Notes under the pieces: generated by a model | Database searches by the model: none | The model's input: the letters and a program-made list of their open reading frames with translations, nothing else | Told to the model about the DNA's origin: nothing | Assembly: GCA_022497155.1 (NCBI GenBank) | Contig: MU385714.1 | Location: forward strand, 868,001-932,000 | DNA from: Whalleya microplaca | Taxonomy: Eukaryota > Ascomycota > Sordariomycetes > Xylariales > Xylariaceae | Direction of reading: 5' to 3' | Length of the DNA: 64,000 nt | Position numbers and translations under genes: made by a program | Shown here: positions 24,140 to 36,325 of the stretch, in pieces | Layout of the letters: each line of letters begins with the position of its first letter | How positions within the stretch are numbered: position 1 is the stretch's first letter

Positions 24140-26134
24140 ATGGATCATTGCGAGGTACAATCAACAACCAAGAGATCTTATCTCGATGTGGCAGTCTCGC
24201 AACCGCCGTTGCCTAAGAAAGTAGAGACTCCCCTGACTGGCCCTCGCGTCACCCTCAGACATTCGCGACCCAAAGCTCCTGCTAGCTCAGCTGTTATCAG
24301 CAACCAACCTGAGCCTGCTGAACTCTTACCCCAGTCAATCAACAACTGGAAATCCAGCGAGTCTATCGCCATGGATGCATCGGCCCATACTCCTTCCCAG
24401 CGCCTCCAGGCTGGCGTATCTACCATGCCAGCAGCATCTGACCCCATGAAACCCAGATCCGAGATGCTCAATAGTAGACTCAGCGAGATGAACCATTCAT
24501 ACCACCCTCCTGCCGCCTCTACCACCGACTACTTACCCAACAGCACCGGTGGCACTCAACGGGGTTTACCCAATCAGACACTCAAACGTCTGAACTCTCT
24601 TTGGGAAACCGGAAATGGCAAGTACCAGGAGTACGCCCAGGAGATGACCGAACTTGCTCGCATGGGTCTCCCACCTACTACTGGCAACGGACTTCTGGAT
24701 GCCGTCCGCGAGTCAAAAGCCAAACAGGCAGATTTCCCCTACGCGACTCGTTCATACCCCCACGACAACACCGGCATTCGTGCTGCAGTCGCGGCAGCCG
24801 CTCGTGCATACCCTGCTGGAAACAACGCTGGCACTTCCTCTACCAGACATAGACATAATCTTATTGCTGAGAAGAAGAAGGCTTACAAGTCCAAGCCTGT
24901 CATCCCCCTGGACCATGACCATAGCAAGTGCAGCAGCTGGATTACCTACTGTGGTGAGGACGAAGTCCCTGCAGTCCGACCTACCTATCCTTTTAGCAAG
25001 GACCATGGGATGAACACCACCAACCACGGCAACGTCAAAGGTAAAGGTAAAGAACGTATGATGGAAGGCACCGGCAGATTCGACGTTGGTGGAGCTGGCG
25101 GTTATGGCACCAATGACCAATATTACGGTTACCGCGAGGATGACAAGTGGTCGACCTCGGCCAACATGAGTTCCCAGGGATGGTATGAAACCGATTCCGA
25201 AGATCGCGGCACCAAGACCAGCGAGACCGGTCCGTCTAGTACTCCTGGCGCGTACCAATCCCTCTACCACCCCGGAAATGTCGGCTGGTCTTCATCCCAA
25301 TCCTGGGTTAGTCCGACAGAGAAGGAGCGTGCGTCCTATAACAAGATCAAGGCCGAACTGTACCATGGCGGCATGAGCAATTCTCCCGTCGTGCCCGCTT
25401 CCTTCAATGACTTCCTCAAATTGAAGTCTGAGACTTATACCAACAAGAGGTTTGCTGCCCAGGCGAAGCTCGAGGAGCTACAGCAACAAGCCGAGAAGAC
25501 TCGCCGATTCCTCGCTAATGGAGGCAACCCTAAGCTGCTGCCGCCCAGTGTCCAGTCTCCAGCGAAGCTGCGTGAGATCAGTGCTGACGATGGTCTGACC
25601 GCCGTCGGCTCGCGCAATTCCATCTGGACCAGCGCGTGCCTCGAGGAAGCCAACGTCGACTGGCCGTCTCTTCAGGAATACAAGTCTGAGGGAGATCATC
25701 GTGGTAAATCATGCTACGGCCGCTATCTGCCGTTGCCTCGTATCCAGAAGCTCGCAGACGAGTTTGTCTACCTCATGGGCCCTCCCAACTGTATTCCCCT
25801 TTACGGGCCTAAGGTCCCCAGGCAGTATCGCAAGCTTGCCGGCTTTGCCCTGTACCCCGTCTACGACGGCATCACGACGGAGGAGACGGATTCTCTAGAG
25901 CAGCCGGCCCAGGAGCTCCGCATGGAAGACCTGAACGAGACTACTCGGGAGTTTATGGAGTACGTCGATCGTTACGGTGACGATGAGGTCTGCGAAGAGC
26001 ACGAAGAGGAGTGCGAGCAATACGAGGAGGAGGACGCATCCGAAGAGGAAGAAGCCGGAGAGGAAGCACCCGAAGAGGAAGCACCCGAGGATGAGGAATC
26101 CGAAGACGAAGAAGAGGGAGGAGTAAAGTTGTGA
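24140..26134 (+). CDS. Orphan protein with a strongly acidic C-terminal tail
   Basis: This single exon encodes 664 residues from ATG 24140 (context ACAATGG); the frame is open slightly further upstream but without an ATG. No known domain is recognised. The N-terminal 250 residues are Ser/Thr/Pro-rich and probably disordered. A Tyr/Gly-rich stretch spans about 300-370. A short helical stretch (FAAQAKLEELQQQAEKTRRFL) lies near residue 440. A more ordered block with several Cys, Trp and Tyr residues lies at about 490-590 (GPPNCIPLYGPKVPRQYRKL). The last 60 residues consist mostly of Glu and Asp. Codon use looks like a real gene: long open frame, C/G-ending codons, clean stop. It sits between a gene-poor region and the eS8 gene. 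Nuclear or chromatin roles are often seen with such tails, but nothing here proves one. Confidence 0.75.
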   Translation: MDHCEVQSTTKRSYLDVAVSQPPLPKKVETPLTGPRVTLRHSRPKAPASSAVISNQPEPAELLPQSINNWKSSESIAMDASAHTPSQRLQAGVSTMPAASDPMKPRSEMLNSRLSEMNHSYHPPAASTTDYLPNSTGGTQRGLPNQTLKRLNSLWETGNGKYQEYAQEMTELARMGLPPTTGNGLLDAVRESKAKQADFPYATRSYPHDNTGIRAAVAAAARAYPAGNNAGTSSTRHRHNLIAEKKKAYKSKPVIPLDHDHSKCSSWITYCGEDEVPAVRPTYPFSKDHGMNTTNHGNVKGKGKERMMEGTGRFDVGGAGGYGTNDQYYGYREDDKWSTSANMSSQGWYETDSEDRGTKTSETGPSSTPGAYQSLYHPGNVGWSSSQSWVSPTEKERASYNKIKAELYHGGMSNSPVVPASFNDFLKLKSETYTNKRFAAQAKLEELQQQAEKTRRFLANGGNPKLLPPSVQSPAKLREISADDGLTAVGSRNSIWTSACLEEANVDWPSLQEYKSEGDHRGKSCYGRYLPLPRIQKLADEFVYLMGPPNCIPLYGPKVPRQYRKLAGFALYPVYDGITTEETDSLEQPAQELRMEDLNETTREFMEYVDRYGDDEVCEEHEEECEQYEEEDASEEEEAGEEAPEEEAPEDEESEDEEEGGVKL

Positions 26135-26889
26135 AGCTCGTCACACAACTACTCGGCTGTTGATTCCTCCGGCCCCCCTGTCTATGGTTGATTCATTGGC
26201 TCTTTCGTCCCGAGACGATGCCGTACCTACATCAACTTTTCATTTCCTTTGTCTACGGTCCCCCCCCCCTTCCCCCAACACATGAGTGAAAGGCATCACT
26301 TGACCAGTATCGGATAGTTGTTGTTGTTTGAGTAGTGGATACTGGACGATGCTACATATGAAGTGGTGGATTTGCAGGTTGCGGGCTTTGCATAAGAAGT
26401 CAGTCCGCGATTGGATCCGACCCTTCAGGAGACAGGCCTGTGGCTATGGGGAAGTAGATTACGGGATTTCACATATTGCGTTTGCGTTCGCGTTTTAGTA
26501 CAGAAAATAAGATTCGTTTTACGAGATGCTCTTGGACTTAGGAATTATCGTGAAGTTTGTACATGTAGTTTGTAGTCTGCTTCGATGCACGTGTCGAATG
26601 AGAGAACTTCCTAGGAAGTCAAAGCGTGCATGGACCACCCCATCTATATGTAGGTACCTGAGTATCTTATCGATAAGATCAAATATCCGCGCACAGACCA
26701 TCCAAGCCATCGACAAGCCCTAGGTACCTGCGTATTGTCCCCTCCGAAATTTTGGCGAGCCCACACCAAAGTTGCAAATTCCCTTTTGAATTTTGGCCTC
26801 TTCTGACTTCTCATTTTCGTGAACATTTCCGCCAGCCTCATCACCACCCACATCCGCACCCCGTTCTCGATTGCAGCTGTTCTAGTCAG

Positions 26890-27101
26890 GTATGTTCGAT
26901 ACTCCTAGTTGGATTGGCAATTCGATTTGGATTTGGATTTGGATTTGGATTTCCCGAGTACTGCATATATCTGCGCCTATTGCGATTTTGCTACCTCTGG
27001 AGATCTGATCTTACCGATGCCAATTCCTGATCAGCCCTGATGATCTAGCCCTGCTGCTTTCACCTCAGTCTCAAGCTAACCAGATCATCTCTGCTACCTA
27101 G
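26890..27101 (+). other. Candidate 5'UTR intron of the eS8 gene
   Basis: Donor GTATGT follows CAG at 26890; a GCTAAC branch site lies at 27075-27080 and the acceptor CTACCTAG ends at 27101, 11 bases before the ATG. Leader introns are common in fungal ribosomal protein genes. An alternative acceptor is the CAG at 27081-27083. Confidence 0.5.
26924..26953 (+). repeat. (GATTTG)5 hexanucleotide microsatellite
   Basis: Four perfect GATTTG copies are followed by GATTTC, all within the candidate leader intron of the eS8 gene. Confidence 0.9.
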
Positions 27102-27112
27102 AATCCGCAATC

Positions 27113-27811
27113 ATGGGTATTTCTCGCGACTCCCGCCACAAGCGTTCCGCCTCTGGTGCCAAGCGCGCCTACTACCGTACGTCCCTGTCATATCCGTGTC
27201 CATGAGACACTCGAAAGCCCGTATGCTTCATTTTAACGTGATCATACGTTCTGACCTCTCCACCAGGGAAGAAGCGCGCTTTCGAATCCGGCCGACAGGA
27301 GGCCAACACAAGAATCGGTGCCAAGCGAGTCCACACCGTCCGCACCCGCGGCGGCAACCACAAGTACCGCGCCCTGCGCCTCGACTCCGGCAACTTCGCC
27401 TGGGCCTCCGAGGGCTGCACCCGCAAGACCCGTGTCATCGTAGTCGTCTACCACCCCTCCAACAACGAGCTGGTGCGGACCAACACCCTCACCAAGTCCG
27501 CCGTCGTCCAGATTGACGCCGCCCCCTTCCGTCAGTGGTACGAGTCGCACTACGGCCAGCCCATCGGCCGCAGACGCCAGCAGAAGTCCGGCAAGGAGGA
27601 GGAGGCCGTGAAGAAGAGCAAGTCCGTCGAGAAGAAGCAGGCCGCCCGCTTCGCCGCACAGGGCAAGGTCGACAACGCGCTAGAGAGACAGTTCGAGGCC
27701 GGTCGATTATACGCCGTCATTGCCAGCCGACCTGGCCAGAGCGGCCGCTGCGACGGATATATCCTCGAGGGAGAGGAGCTGGCTTTCTACCAGCGTAAGC
27801 TGCACAAGTAG
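27113..27811 (+). CDS. RPS8: 40S ribosomal protein eS8
   Basis: Exons are 27113-27176 and 27267-27811 (202 residues, the usual length). The N-terminus [20 protein letters not shown], continuing across the intron as [18 protein letters not shown], is the eS8 signature region, rich in Lys and Arg for rRNA contact. [20 protein letters not shown] and the C-terminal [18 protein letters not shown] also match the family. The protein belongs to the small-subunit body and is needed for 18S rRNA maturation. The 90 bp intron after codon 21 is in phase 1. The coding part has the strong C-ending codon bias of a highly expressed gene. Confidence 0.97.
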
Positions 27812-29057
27812 ACGGTCTCATAGGATGGATGGGGGTTGACGTGTCTGCCATACTATACGCACTGGAATCGGTGTTCACGGATTCTGCTTTACGACATGGA
27901 ATGGGATCATGTCTACGAGGGATAGATCAATAAAAGATCGCCAAAAGTACTTGCAGCACATCTATACCTAAAATTTCTGGCCTGTGATGTGTTATTGGAT
28001 TTTCGAAGCATGCATTGCCGTGAGCCTCGTCTGAACTCGTTTTCTACCTGAAATTTGCTTTTCAAGCTGGATGAATCGTATTTTTATGACTCTTTCGTAG
28101 TAATGCCTCTAGTTCTCGTGGTTTTGGTATCTACCTATACGTATGGAGTCTCCAATCGTATTATACCTTCATCCCATATATAAAACATATAGCCCAGTAC
28201 GAAGTTTTCCACGCTGCAATACAGACGGTCAATTTAGTCAGGAAGCGAAGCACCATCATCAGACTAAGACGTTCAGATAATAATAGTGGTATTCTATTAT
28301 CGTGGCTACACATAGATTACCTACCTACAAGCACCTCATTCATACCCAAGTTGTGCTGTACTTAGATAGAGGATACATCAACAACACATACATAGCCGTG
28401 AGAAAAAAGCTGGTATTCATTTCATCTCGACTCCTAGCTCTGTTCTATACAATACTCGCTCTTTGGCGTGACATTTTTTGTGTTTTACCCATATGCATGC
28501 AATGCAATGCACCCCGTTCCCCTAGAATGGATCCATCTTGATTTCCCCCCATTTGGTCCTCTCTCTTTCTCTGAGCACCATGCGTGTGATACAAAAGCTA
28601 TTAGGGGAAGGAGAAAACGACTCCCCTTCCTCGACAAAAGCAAGAAAAACAAGATAAAGACAAAAAACCAAACCCATCAAAACGCAACCCGCTTGATGCC
28701 CAAGGGTAGAGAGAGGAGCTCATAGGTTTTTTTTTACAATATTTCCCTGTTCTCCATGGGGGAAACGCTCTAGCTCCTGATACAGACGGCGGTGACAGTG
28801 GCGGTGATGGGGAGCATTAAGTTTTTTCCCTTCTTCTCTTCTTTCTTTCTTCTTCCGCCCACTTGCTGGGAGGGGGGACGCTGCCTTCTCCATTCCGGGG
28901 ACGGCGGCTTGTTGGATCGCTTGTTGTTCTTCACTACAAATGGCTGTATGAGAGATACTTTGTACATGAAGGTGATGAGTCGTCATTCCCAAACTAACTA
29001 GAGGGGGGTGGAGGTAATTTTGGGAAGACAAGGAGAAATAAGACCGGGAATACAGCG
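27812..29057. other. Intergenic between convergent eS8 and GYP5-like genes
   Basis: An AATAAA polyadenylation-like signal lies 118 bases after the eS8 stop. 28300-28760 holds A-rich and T-rich runs; frames here (for example 28302-28541) carry no motif. Nothing else is recognised. Confidence 0.5.
27929..27934 (+). promoter_or_regulatory. Candidate poly(A) signal of eS8
   Basis: A canonical AATAAA lies within TCAATAAAAGATC, at a plausible distance after the stop codon. Confidence 0.5.
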
Positions 29058-32000
29058 CTAGTTGAATTGTCGCTTGAGATCCGCCCATTTCCTCTGGAGA
29101 GCCTCATGGTTGGAATTTATCTGCGAGAAAGGACGTTAGTGGGGTCATGTACAATTGGCAATATTTGGCAATATATAGATATATATTTGGGGGCCAGGGG
29201 GTAGTAAGACGAGACGAGACGCGACAAGACATACCTCAGCGTATCGCATCTTTGTCTGCACGAGCTCTTCCTCGAGTTCCGACATCTCCTTCTCCAGTTT
29301 CCGATTCTCCTCATGCACCTTCTCGTTCCGCTTCAAGAGGTCATCACGCTCGAGCTTCCAGGTCCCCTCTATCTCCTCCGGCTGCTTCTCGATGATGTCG
29401 CGCAACTCCTTGACTTGGCCGTTGAGGCTCTCGTTCTTATCCTTCAGCTCCTCGTTCTCGATCTTGGTGTGCACCAGGTCCGTCGTTATGGTAGCCTGCT
29501 CGCGGTCGCTAGCCTCGAGGCGTTCCTCCAGTTTGCGGATCTTGATGGCGCTGCTCAAGTTGGTGTTCTTGAGGTGCTCGAGTTCCTTCTCGCGCTCCTT
29601 CTCCGTGCGCGTCTTCTCTTCCCATTCCGTGGTGTAAGCCTTCAGGTGCTCGGATGTAACCTTGACCTCGCATGCATCTCGGACAAATTGATCGGCCCGG
29701 TAGACTTCTTTATCGAGGCTCGAAGAACTGCTCCCGAAGAAGCCGTTCTCCAGGATGCTACCCGCACTAGGAGCCTGGTCGATGTACACGTCAAATAGCT
29801 TGTCCTTGAGGAAGCTCGTCAGTTGGGCCATGTCTGACATGCCCAGCAACGTCGAAGCGTTCTTCTGCATAAGGACAATTCCGAACTTGATAATCGCCTC
29901 TAAGCCTTCTGAGAATATGAGGTCGTATATCCTGAGAACGAGCTGGAGGGGAAACCTATACGCGAAAAGCGTGAGGAACCACTGTGTCGCATACAAATGC
30001 GGTGAGATGCCACGACGGTGCAAGTGGCAGTAGAGAGCAGGCTCAAGATCCTCTAGTAACCGCTCAAATTGGTACAGACGCATGTGCAGGCCTGGCATGT
30101 CCTGGATAAAGAGGTCACGCAGTTTGTACTGGTTCATCAGGCGGACCAGGAGACAGAACGCCTCTTCCTCCGGCATGTTGAAGAGCAGCGGCATGATCAG
30201 GAAGTTCATGCCTTGTGCATATCCGACGGGCTCGTCGAATAATGCATAGGCCTTACAGACGCCGAACAGGCCGTCCTGCAGCCCTGCCGCCGCCGCGTAC
30301 TTTGAGAAGCTCGTCCTGGCGCCGAGATCTCTTTTGATGATCTTTTCTAACTTCTGCAATGCCGCCGCGTCCTCTTTATCTTTCTTTTTCCTCTCCGCCG
30401 CGGCCAAAGCTTGGGCCTTCAGAGCTGCCTCGGATGGCTCAGCTGACGTGGGTGGAGACTTCTTGCCGCTAACTATAGACTGCTCCGAATGTACTGAAGA
30501 GGCTGACGATGCCGTTGCCTCTTTGTCAGAACTCAAGTTGCCATTGCTCGAGATACTGATTGATGTCGAATTACTGTTCCTGTCCTTGACCTTCTCGGCG
30601 CCTCGAGTTAGTAGGTCCTTGTATACCAACTCAAGGTCGTCATTCTTGCTCTGGGCGAGGACCTGCCAGACTACACCGCGGATCACGTTAGGGATGCCAG
30701 TAGCAATCGCCTTGTTGAGTTCCTCCGGGCTCGTCCTCGCAACCGCAGCCGGCCCCTCATAGACGACGGATTGCCACAAGTCCCAATCGACCTGGGCGTC
30801 GGAAATAGCTGAAGGGCCAGCAGAGACGCCTGAGACGGTGCCCGGGGCCAGGTTCGCATCTGCGTTCGGCGGTATTGGAGAAGACGGGGGCTGGCCAGCA
30901 TCTGGAGCGTTCTCGGTCGTCGGGGTCACACTTAGAGCGATTGTCGCATGAGGCTTGTCGTCATCGTTGAGAGAAATTCCGGCTTCTTCCCGCATCCGTA
31001 CCATCTTGAACCGATCCTTCAGGCTATTCCTCGACAGGCGGGGACCGCCATTGCCATTGATACTCTCGCCTTCGTTCTCTTCCTCGAGTCTGCTGAGCAT
31101 CATATCCGGATTACTAGTCAGAGTCGCTACCGAACTGGCCGTATTCCTCCTCGGAGACTTAGCCGCTGCGGTGGGCGGTGATGTGATAGATTCTTTGTTG
31201 TGGGTAGAATTCCGGGATAGCCACGCGAACGGACTCGTAATCTTGCGGGACGTGGGAGCGGCCGCGGGCTGTGGGGCTGCTGGAGAAGCGGTGGGATCGT
31301 TCTGTGGATTCGGACTTGTTTTCGGCGGTGATTCTGTATTGGAGGGGGACCAGGGCATTGAAGGTAACGAGCTCGCAATATTGCTTAAAGAAAGCTTCTT
31401 TGTCGGTTGCTTCTCTACCACCGGGGGCGCGGGCGCAGCCACAGGCACAGGCACAGGCACAGGCGCAGGCGTAGGCTCGGGCTCAGGCGCCGGCTCGAGT
31501 ATAGGCTCAGGCGGTACCTCTAACGGCACCTCTAGAATTATCTATCAGCGAATGCAGCAGGCATTGAATATCATAGCTAGAGACACCAACCTTTGGGTGG
31601 CTCTATAGAAACCTCACCAGACCCGTCCCCAAGATCCACGTTGTCTAAGGATGCATTCGAGATCCGCTTCGATGACCGCGTCGAGTTCGTGACTGTGCCG
31701 TTTTCTTCCTCCTCAACATCGTCAAACTTGTCCGACTTTGCGTCCTCGTTTGACTCTTCACTCGACTTCTCCTCAGGTACTGGCTTTTCCTCCTGAGGCG
31801 CTGGGTGTTCTAGGTGTTCTGGGGGGTCTGGGGTGCTGTCTACGGCTTCAGTGCTAACAACAGGTTGTGGTTTCGGGTGGACGATGCTGCGATTCGTTAG
31901 GGACCTGATAGATCCGGTGTCGATGGCATCTTCGAAGGCATCCTACGCGTAATTGAGGATCAGCATCTCTAGTCTACGGCGGCGCGAGGTGGTGCGAATC

Positions 32001-32088
32001 AACGTACCGTGTCGGTGGCGGAGGGGGCAGGCGACTCAATGCGAGGAACAGGCTCAGGGGAGTGCAGCTCGTCCTGGACGACCGACAT
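29058..32088 (-). CDS. GYP5: GYP5-like TBC-domain Rab GTPase-activating protein
   Basis: Exons are 32088-32008, 31942-31591, 31531-29235 and 29120-29058 (930 residues). Residues 1-380 are Pro/Ser/Glu-rich and probably disordered, with a run of alternating Pro-Val and Pro-Glu near 155-175. The TBC domain spans about 427-700: IRGVVWQVLAQ, an insertion of about 80 Ser/Lys/Ala-rich residues, IKRDLGARTSFSKY holding the catalytic Arg finger, GYAQGMNF holding the Gln finger, then the ATQWFLTLFAYRFPLQLVLRI block. A coiled coil covers about 775-925. TBC proteins speed GTP hydrolysis by Rab proteins; Gyp5 acts on Ypt1/Sec4 in exocytosis. The frame is open upstream of ATG 32088, so an extra 5' exon cannot be excluded. 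Confidence 0.88.
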
Positions 32089-32552
32089 GTCGACTGCCGA
32101 TGGTGGGTCAAAGGGTATCTATGTAATCCAATTCCAATTCCAATTCCAAATTGTTGCCTCGAGGTCAGTCAGGGCCGGGTACGAAACGAAGTGGCTTGGA
32201 AAGTAGCGTCGTATTTAGTATTCTATCGAGTCTGGGCCATTGGCGATGGAATATGTCGTTTTCGTTTCAGCTTCAGGGGGGGATAACCAGAAACCAGAAT
32301 TATCAGAAGACGTGGCAGCGTGGCAGATGTGGCTGTGATACGATACGAAGTATGTGGAAAGTGTTTCGTGGGGTAGACGGGTAGACGGATAGATAGAAAG
32401 ATCAAGACCAATCGATGTAAAACGGTAAACGGTAACCTAGACTATAGTAGAGCTATTCGTGTCGAGTATGTTGCCGAGTGTTGTTGCTGTTGTTGTTGTT
32501 GTATGAATCAAAGGACAAACATGAACCGAGCAGTGAACAACAACATAGCATG

Positions 32553-32577
32553 CATGTCATGTCATGTCATGTCAAGT
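32553..32577. repeat. CATGT pentanucleotide repeat
   Basis: Four perfect CATGT copies are followed by CAAGT. Confidence 0.85.
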
Positions 32578-35500
32578 CATGAAAGAAGCAGAAGCGGAAA
32601 GTCAGAAGCCCAGAAAGTCGGAAAGTCAGAAGTCAAATTGAGATATGTACGTGTACCATAGTACCCAGACTTGAGTTACGGTCGTCTGTTCCCCTTCCCC
32701 CCTTCACAGATGTTTTTTTGACTGGGGATCTGCGCAAGAGAGACGGGCACGGTATGGTAGGCGGCTGGACGGTAAAGGTGTCTAGACAGGCGGGCGGATG
32801 TTGAAATTGTAGGTGTGGGTGGATGGCGGGCTTCCAGGATGGGATCTCGAATTGATGAACCTATGTACATACCTTATGCAATTGCACTGCTGCATGCATA
32901 CGCAGTACATACACTACATTCGGAATACACTACCTAGGTACATACACTGCCTACCAATATGCAGTGCAGACCTGTTTCCCAGCGGTGGCTGCCATGCTTG
33001 TAATGCGCTGTGATGCCTGCAATGCCCGTATTATACACGTATAACTTTGGTACCTACATAACACCTGGACACACATGCTGCATACCTTGGTACATACGAA
33101 TTGGTGGTAGGTATATACCGGCTCCTGTCGGTGCCAAGCTTCCTGGCTCCGTGCTAGGCCGGCTAGCCTGTGGCATGCCGGGTAGAAAGTGTGGCGCTAG
33201 ACTTCCCGCTAGCTGATTAGCCCAGGGGGGGTTCACCCAGCCTGCTGTAGAAATCTGTAGGTACAGTTAACATAGTACGTCCATACTACTAGTACATACC
33301 ACCTACAAATTGACATACCAATCTATCTAGGTACCTACATACATAGGTACTTACCGACCCGTGCAGCTATGTAGCATCAATCTGTAGGTGAGTCTGTACA
33401 ATCTGTATGGCCCCCCTATTCCCAGGTCCGCTCTGTGGGTATGGCAAAATCCCATGTCGTGCCAGCAGCCAGTCATCACCGTTACCAGACTGCCACCGCT
33501 GGGTCTTTGTCCCACCGGACAATAAACAGTAGGACGACCAGGTCTACCAGGACGGCCTGCACAGCGAAATGGAAGCGCCTCCCAAGAGAAAAGACCAAAG
33601 ACAATTTCCAATATCAGGTCATGGGGCTCCAGCTTCTCCTACCGTTCCGCGTTTGCAGAAATTATCGATGTGACATCACCTGATCTATCGATATTCCATT
33701 ATGTTTCGGTACCAAGCAAACGCGCGACGGGACTGGAGAGATTTGTTCCCTCGACTCCAGAAGTTAGCCACCGTGTCTTCGACGATGACACGATGCCGCC
33801 GTGCCCAACCTCCTCGACCCTTTTTACATCCGTACATAAGGATGCATGCCGCGGCGAGAGCGATGAATAATGGCTGATCGCTCGAAAGCCACCCGGTGCT
33901 CCGTGTGTGACTATGCAATTCCCGACATTTTGACATCATACCGCACAAGACTTTTCGATTTACATAAAGATATAGAATACGGGTTTCTATATGTTACTTC
34001 GAGAAAGCAATTCGCTCCTTGACAGACTAGTCTTCAACCTAGAAGTTGTTTGGACGAGGAGCATATGGCTTATCCCATCCAACCTGTCATCTACAGCAAG
34101 GTCGTCTCGCCAAGCGGACTTGAGCCGGGCATCAGGTGACGATAGAACCTACCCGGTTGATAATTAGGTTGATAGGATTGAATTCCCATGAGGAATTGTA
34201 TCGACTCGCCTTCTTCCAAATACCTTCCATCAGCGTAAGTAAGGCCTATGGTTCTAAGGGCATTGGCAAGGCTATCCCTATTTATGAATCGGATATGCCT
34301 TTGTGATGTTTGTTTTTGCGATACTATTTGATGTGTTCAGTGGCCACGTCACATACCGCTTTCTGTGTAAACCTTACTCTGTTACACGCGAAGGAAGAGA
34401 TATCTTACGATGATATTCTACGACTTCTCGAGGATCAATGGCCAACACGCCATATCTTAGAAGAAATCCCTATCAAAAGGTAAAGGGATCCGAACTTGAT
34501 CCAAGGTTATTTATCCAACATGTGACAAAAGATCATCAACCCGATGCATTTAGGCCATTATACATAGATGAAGGCTCTGTCTGCGCACCATACGTGGATC
34601 GTCGACGCGCTCAAGCGTGTTGCAAGGTTGTCTATATGGTACTCAAGTTGCTGCACTGGGGGACAAGACGCATATGCCGTATAAGCAGGAGGAAGAACTC
34701 CCAGGAAAGGATGATGGGGAACTTCGCTTCCTGTTCCATTTATTACCACGGGGGTGCCCTAACGCGAGTAGACTACACCTTGGGGCACCGAGCTAGCCAT
34801 TCATCTAAAGGATAAGCCGTCAATATCGTATCTCGCGTTGAGGATGGTCGAAAGTATCTGAGCTCAAAGTCTAGACTATACAACAACTATTGGGAACGGT
34901 CTCCTAAACAGCAGAAGAACGTGTAGTCGGGACTGGTGTTAATAAGAATTATGCTAGAGCGCCCATTTCGATTACCGCGTGTTCTATTGCTTGAAAAATG
35001 GCATAAACATTTATGACTCCTACGCATCGTGTGAACTTGGAGCCCCTAAGCTATAAGTCATGGACCCTAGAACGTCATAAAGAAATATAGTCAAATATAT
35101 ATTTGATATTGCGTCTTTCCCTCATGTTTCGTTATCACGGTGACTGATCTAGAGAATTCTAGGCTATTCATCAACCGCTTGAGCTATTACAATATTAAGC
35201 ACACTGCAGGAGGCAAGCCATGGATACTAGGGACTCTTACTCCAACCGATGGTATCGACACCTCTTTCGAAAGTGGACTATCTCAGACGTCCATGAAGAG
35301 CTATCATGCCCGCAGCATGCCATTGCCCCTAACGCCGAGGTATCGAAGCAGTAAGCTGGCATAATATCAACGCCTTATTATACTAATTGTTGCGCAGCAC
35401 TTCACTTTAGCTTAGCACGGGCCTTTCCCGTACATATAGTGTCTCTTTCACCAACTAGCAGTGAAAGGGACCATCTTTAATACATACAACTTACACCAAG

Positions 35501-36264
35501 GCATTGTACAATAGTACTTACCTGCACTTCGTGCAACCCCCTCTACTTCACAGTAGTTAATTGTACTGCATTCCAGTTCCTGGAATTGCTATGAACTTAG
35601 TCGTGTGCCTAGAAGTTATCTTAACTGATTTATACTACTAGCCACGCAACACTAATCAAGATTCTGTTCCGTATTACCACAGCTTGGGCTCAAAATTCTG
35701 AGGTGTGGACAGGAAAAAGGGGGGCTGTGCTAGTGGCGTCTATATTAGAAGATACCAGAGCAACACGCCCAACGCCCTGGGTTAGTTGACGGATCTTCTA
35801 CGAGTAGATCTGGCCAGGAGGAATTTTGATAGAGGTTCTCAAACTCGCAATACAGAAGATCAAGGCATAATAGCAATACGCAATTTGCTACTACGACTTA
35901 AAGTTCTAAAATCACTTGTTCTATGGTAATAAAAAGGGGTTCTAAGAGCACTGCGTCATGGTCCTTTCAAACCACTCTACTGTGTGATGAACCAGCACAA
36001 AGCGAATTCATACGCATCATCTGTCGTCGACTACAACATAAATCTTCGAATGGCATATCTAGCAAACCAGCCCTATTCTATCTAGGTCTGCATGTGCCTC
36101 GCCAAGCCATGTAAAAGGGGGCTTTTTGCTTGCAAATCTGCACGCAACTCATGGAGTGATTAAGTATAATTCGAAAGGAATGAAATACCTTAGCCAATAG
36201 CCCCTCGGGCTTCGTACGATGGAGCTTGGTAACGGGCGTATAGGACATGGCAATGGCTAATGAG

Positions 36265-36325
36265 ATATATATGTATGTGTATATGTGTATATGCGCATAT
36301 ATGCGTGTACGTGTACGTGTATGCG
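36265..36325. repeat. 61 nt alternating purine-pyrimidine tract
   Basis: Every position alternates purine and pyrimidine over 61 nucleotides (AT, GT, GC and AC steps), with no break. Such tracts can adopt left-handed Z-DNA. Confidence 0.85.

Larger units (their letters stand above)
26135..27112. promoter_or_regulatory. Intergenic: orphan gene 3' flank and eS8 promoter/leader
   Basis: It includes a C-run near 26259, TAGGTACCTG copies at 26651 and 26721 upstream of the eS8 transcript, and the likely 5'UTR intron described separately. No coding feature is supported. Confidence 0.5.

Noticed and set aside
23528..24160. 210-codon minus-strand frame over the leader of the acidic orphan gene
   Set aside because: It covers the direct-repeat leader and shows no domain; the Arg/Gln-rich parts come from the repeats.
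32223..32411. Possible upstream exon of the GYP5-like gene
   Set aside because: The frame starts at a separate ATG, ends at a stop before the gene and has no donor that joins in frame. An upstream exon remains possible but is not supported.
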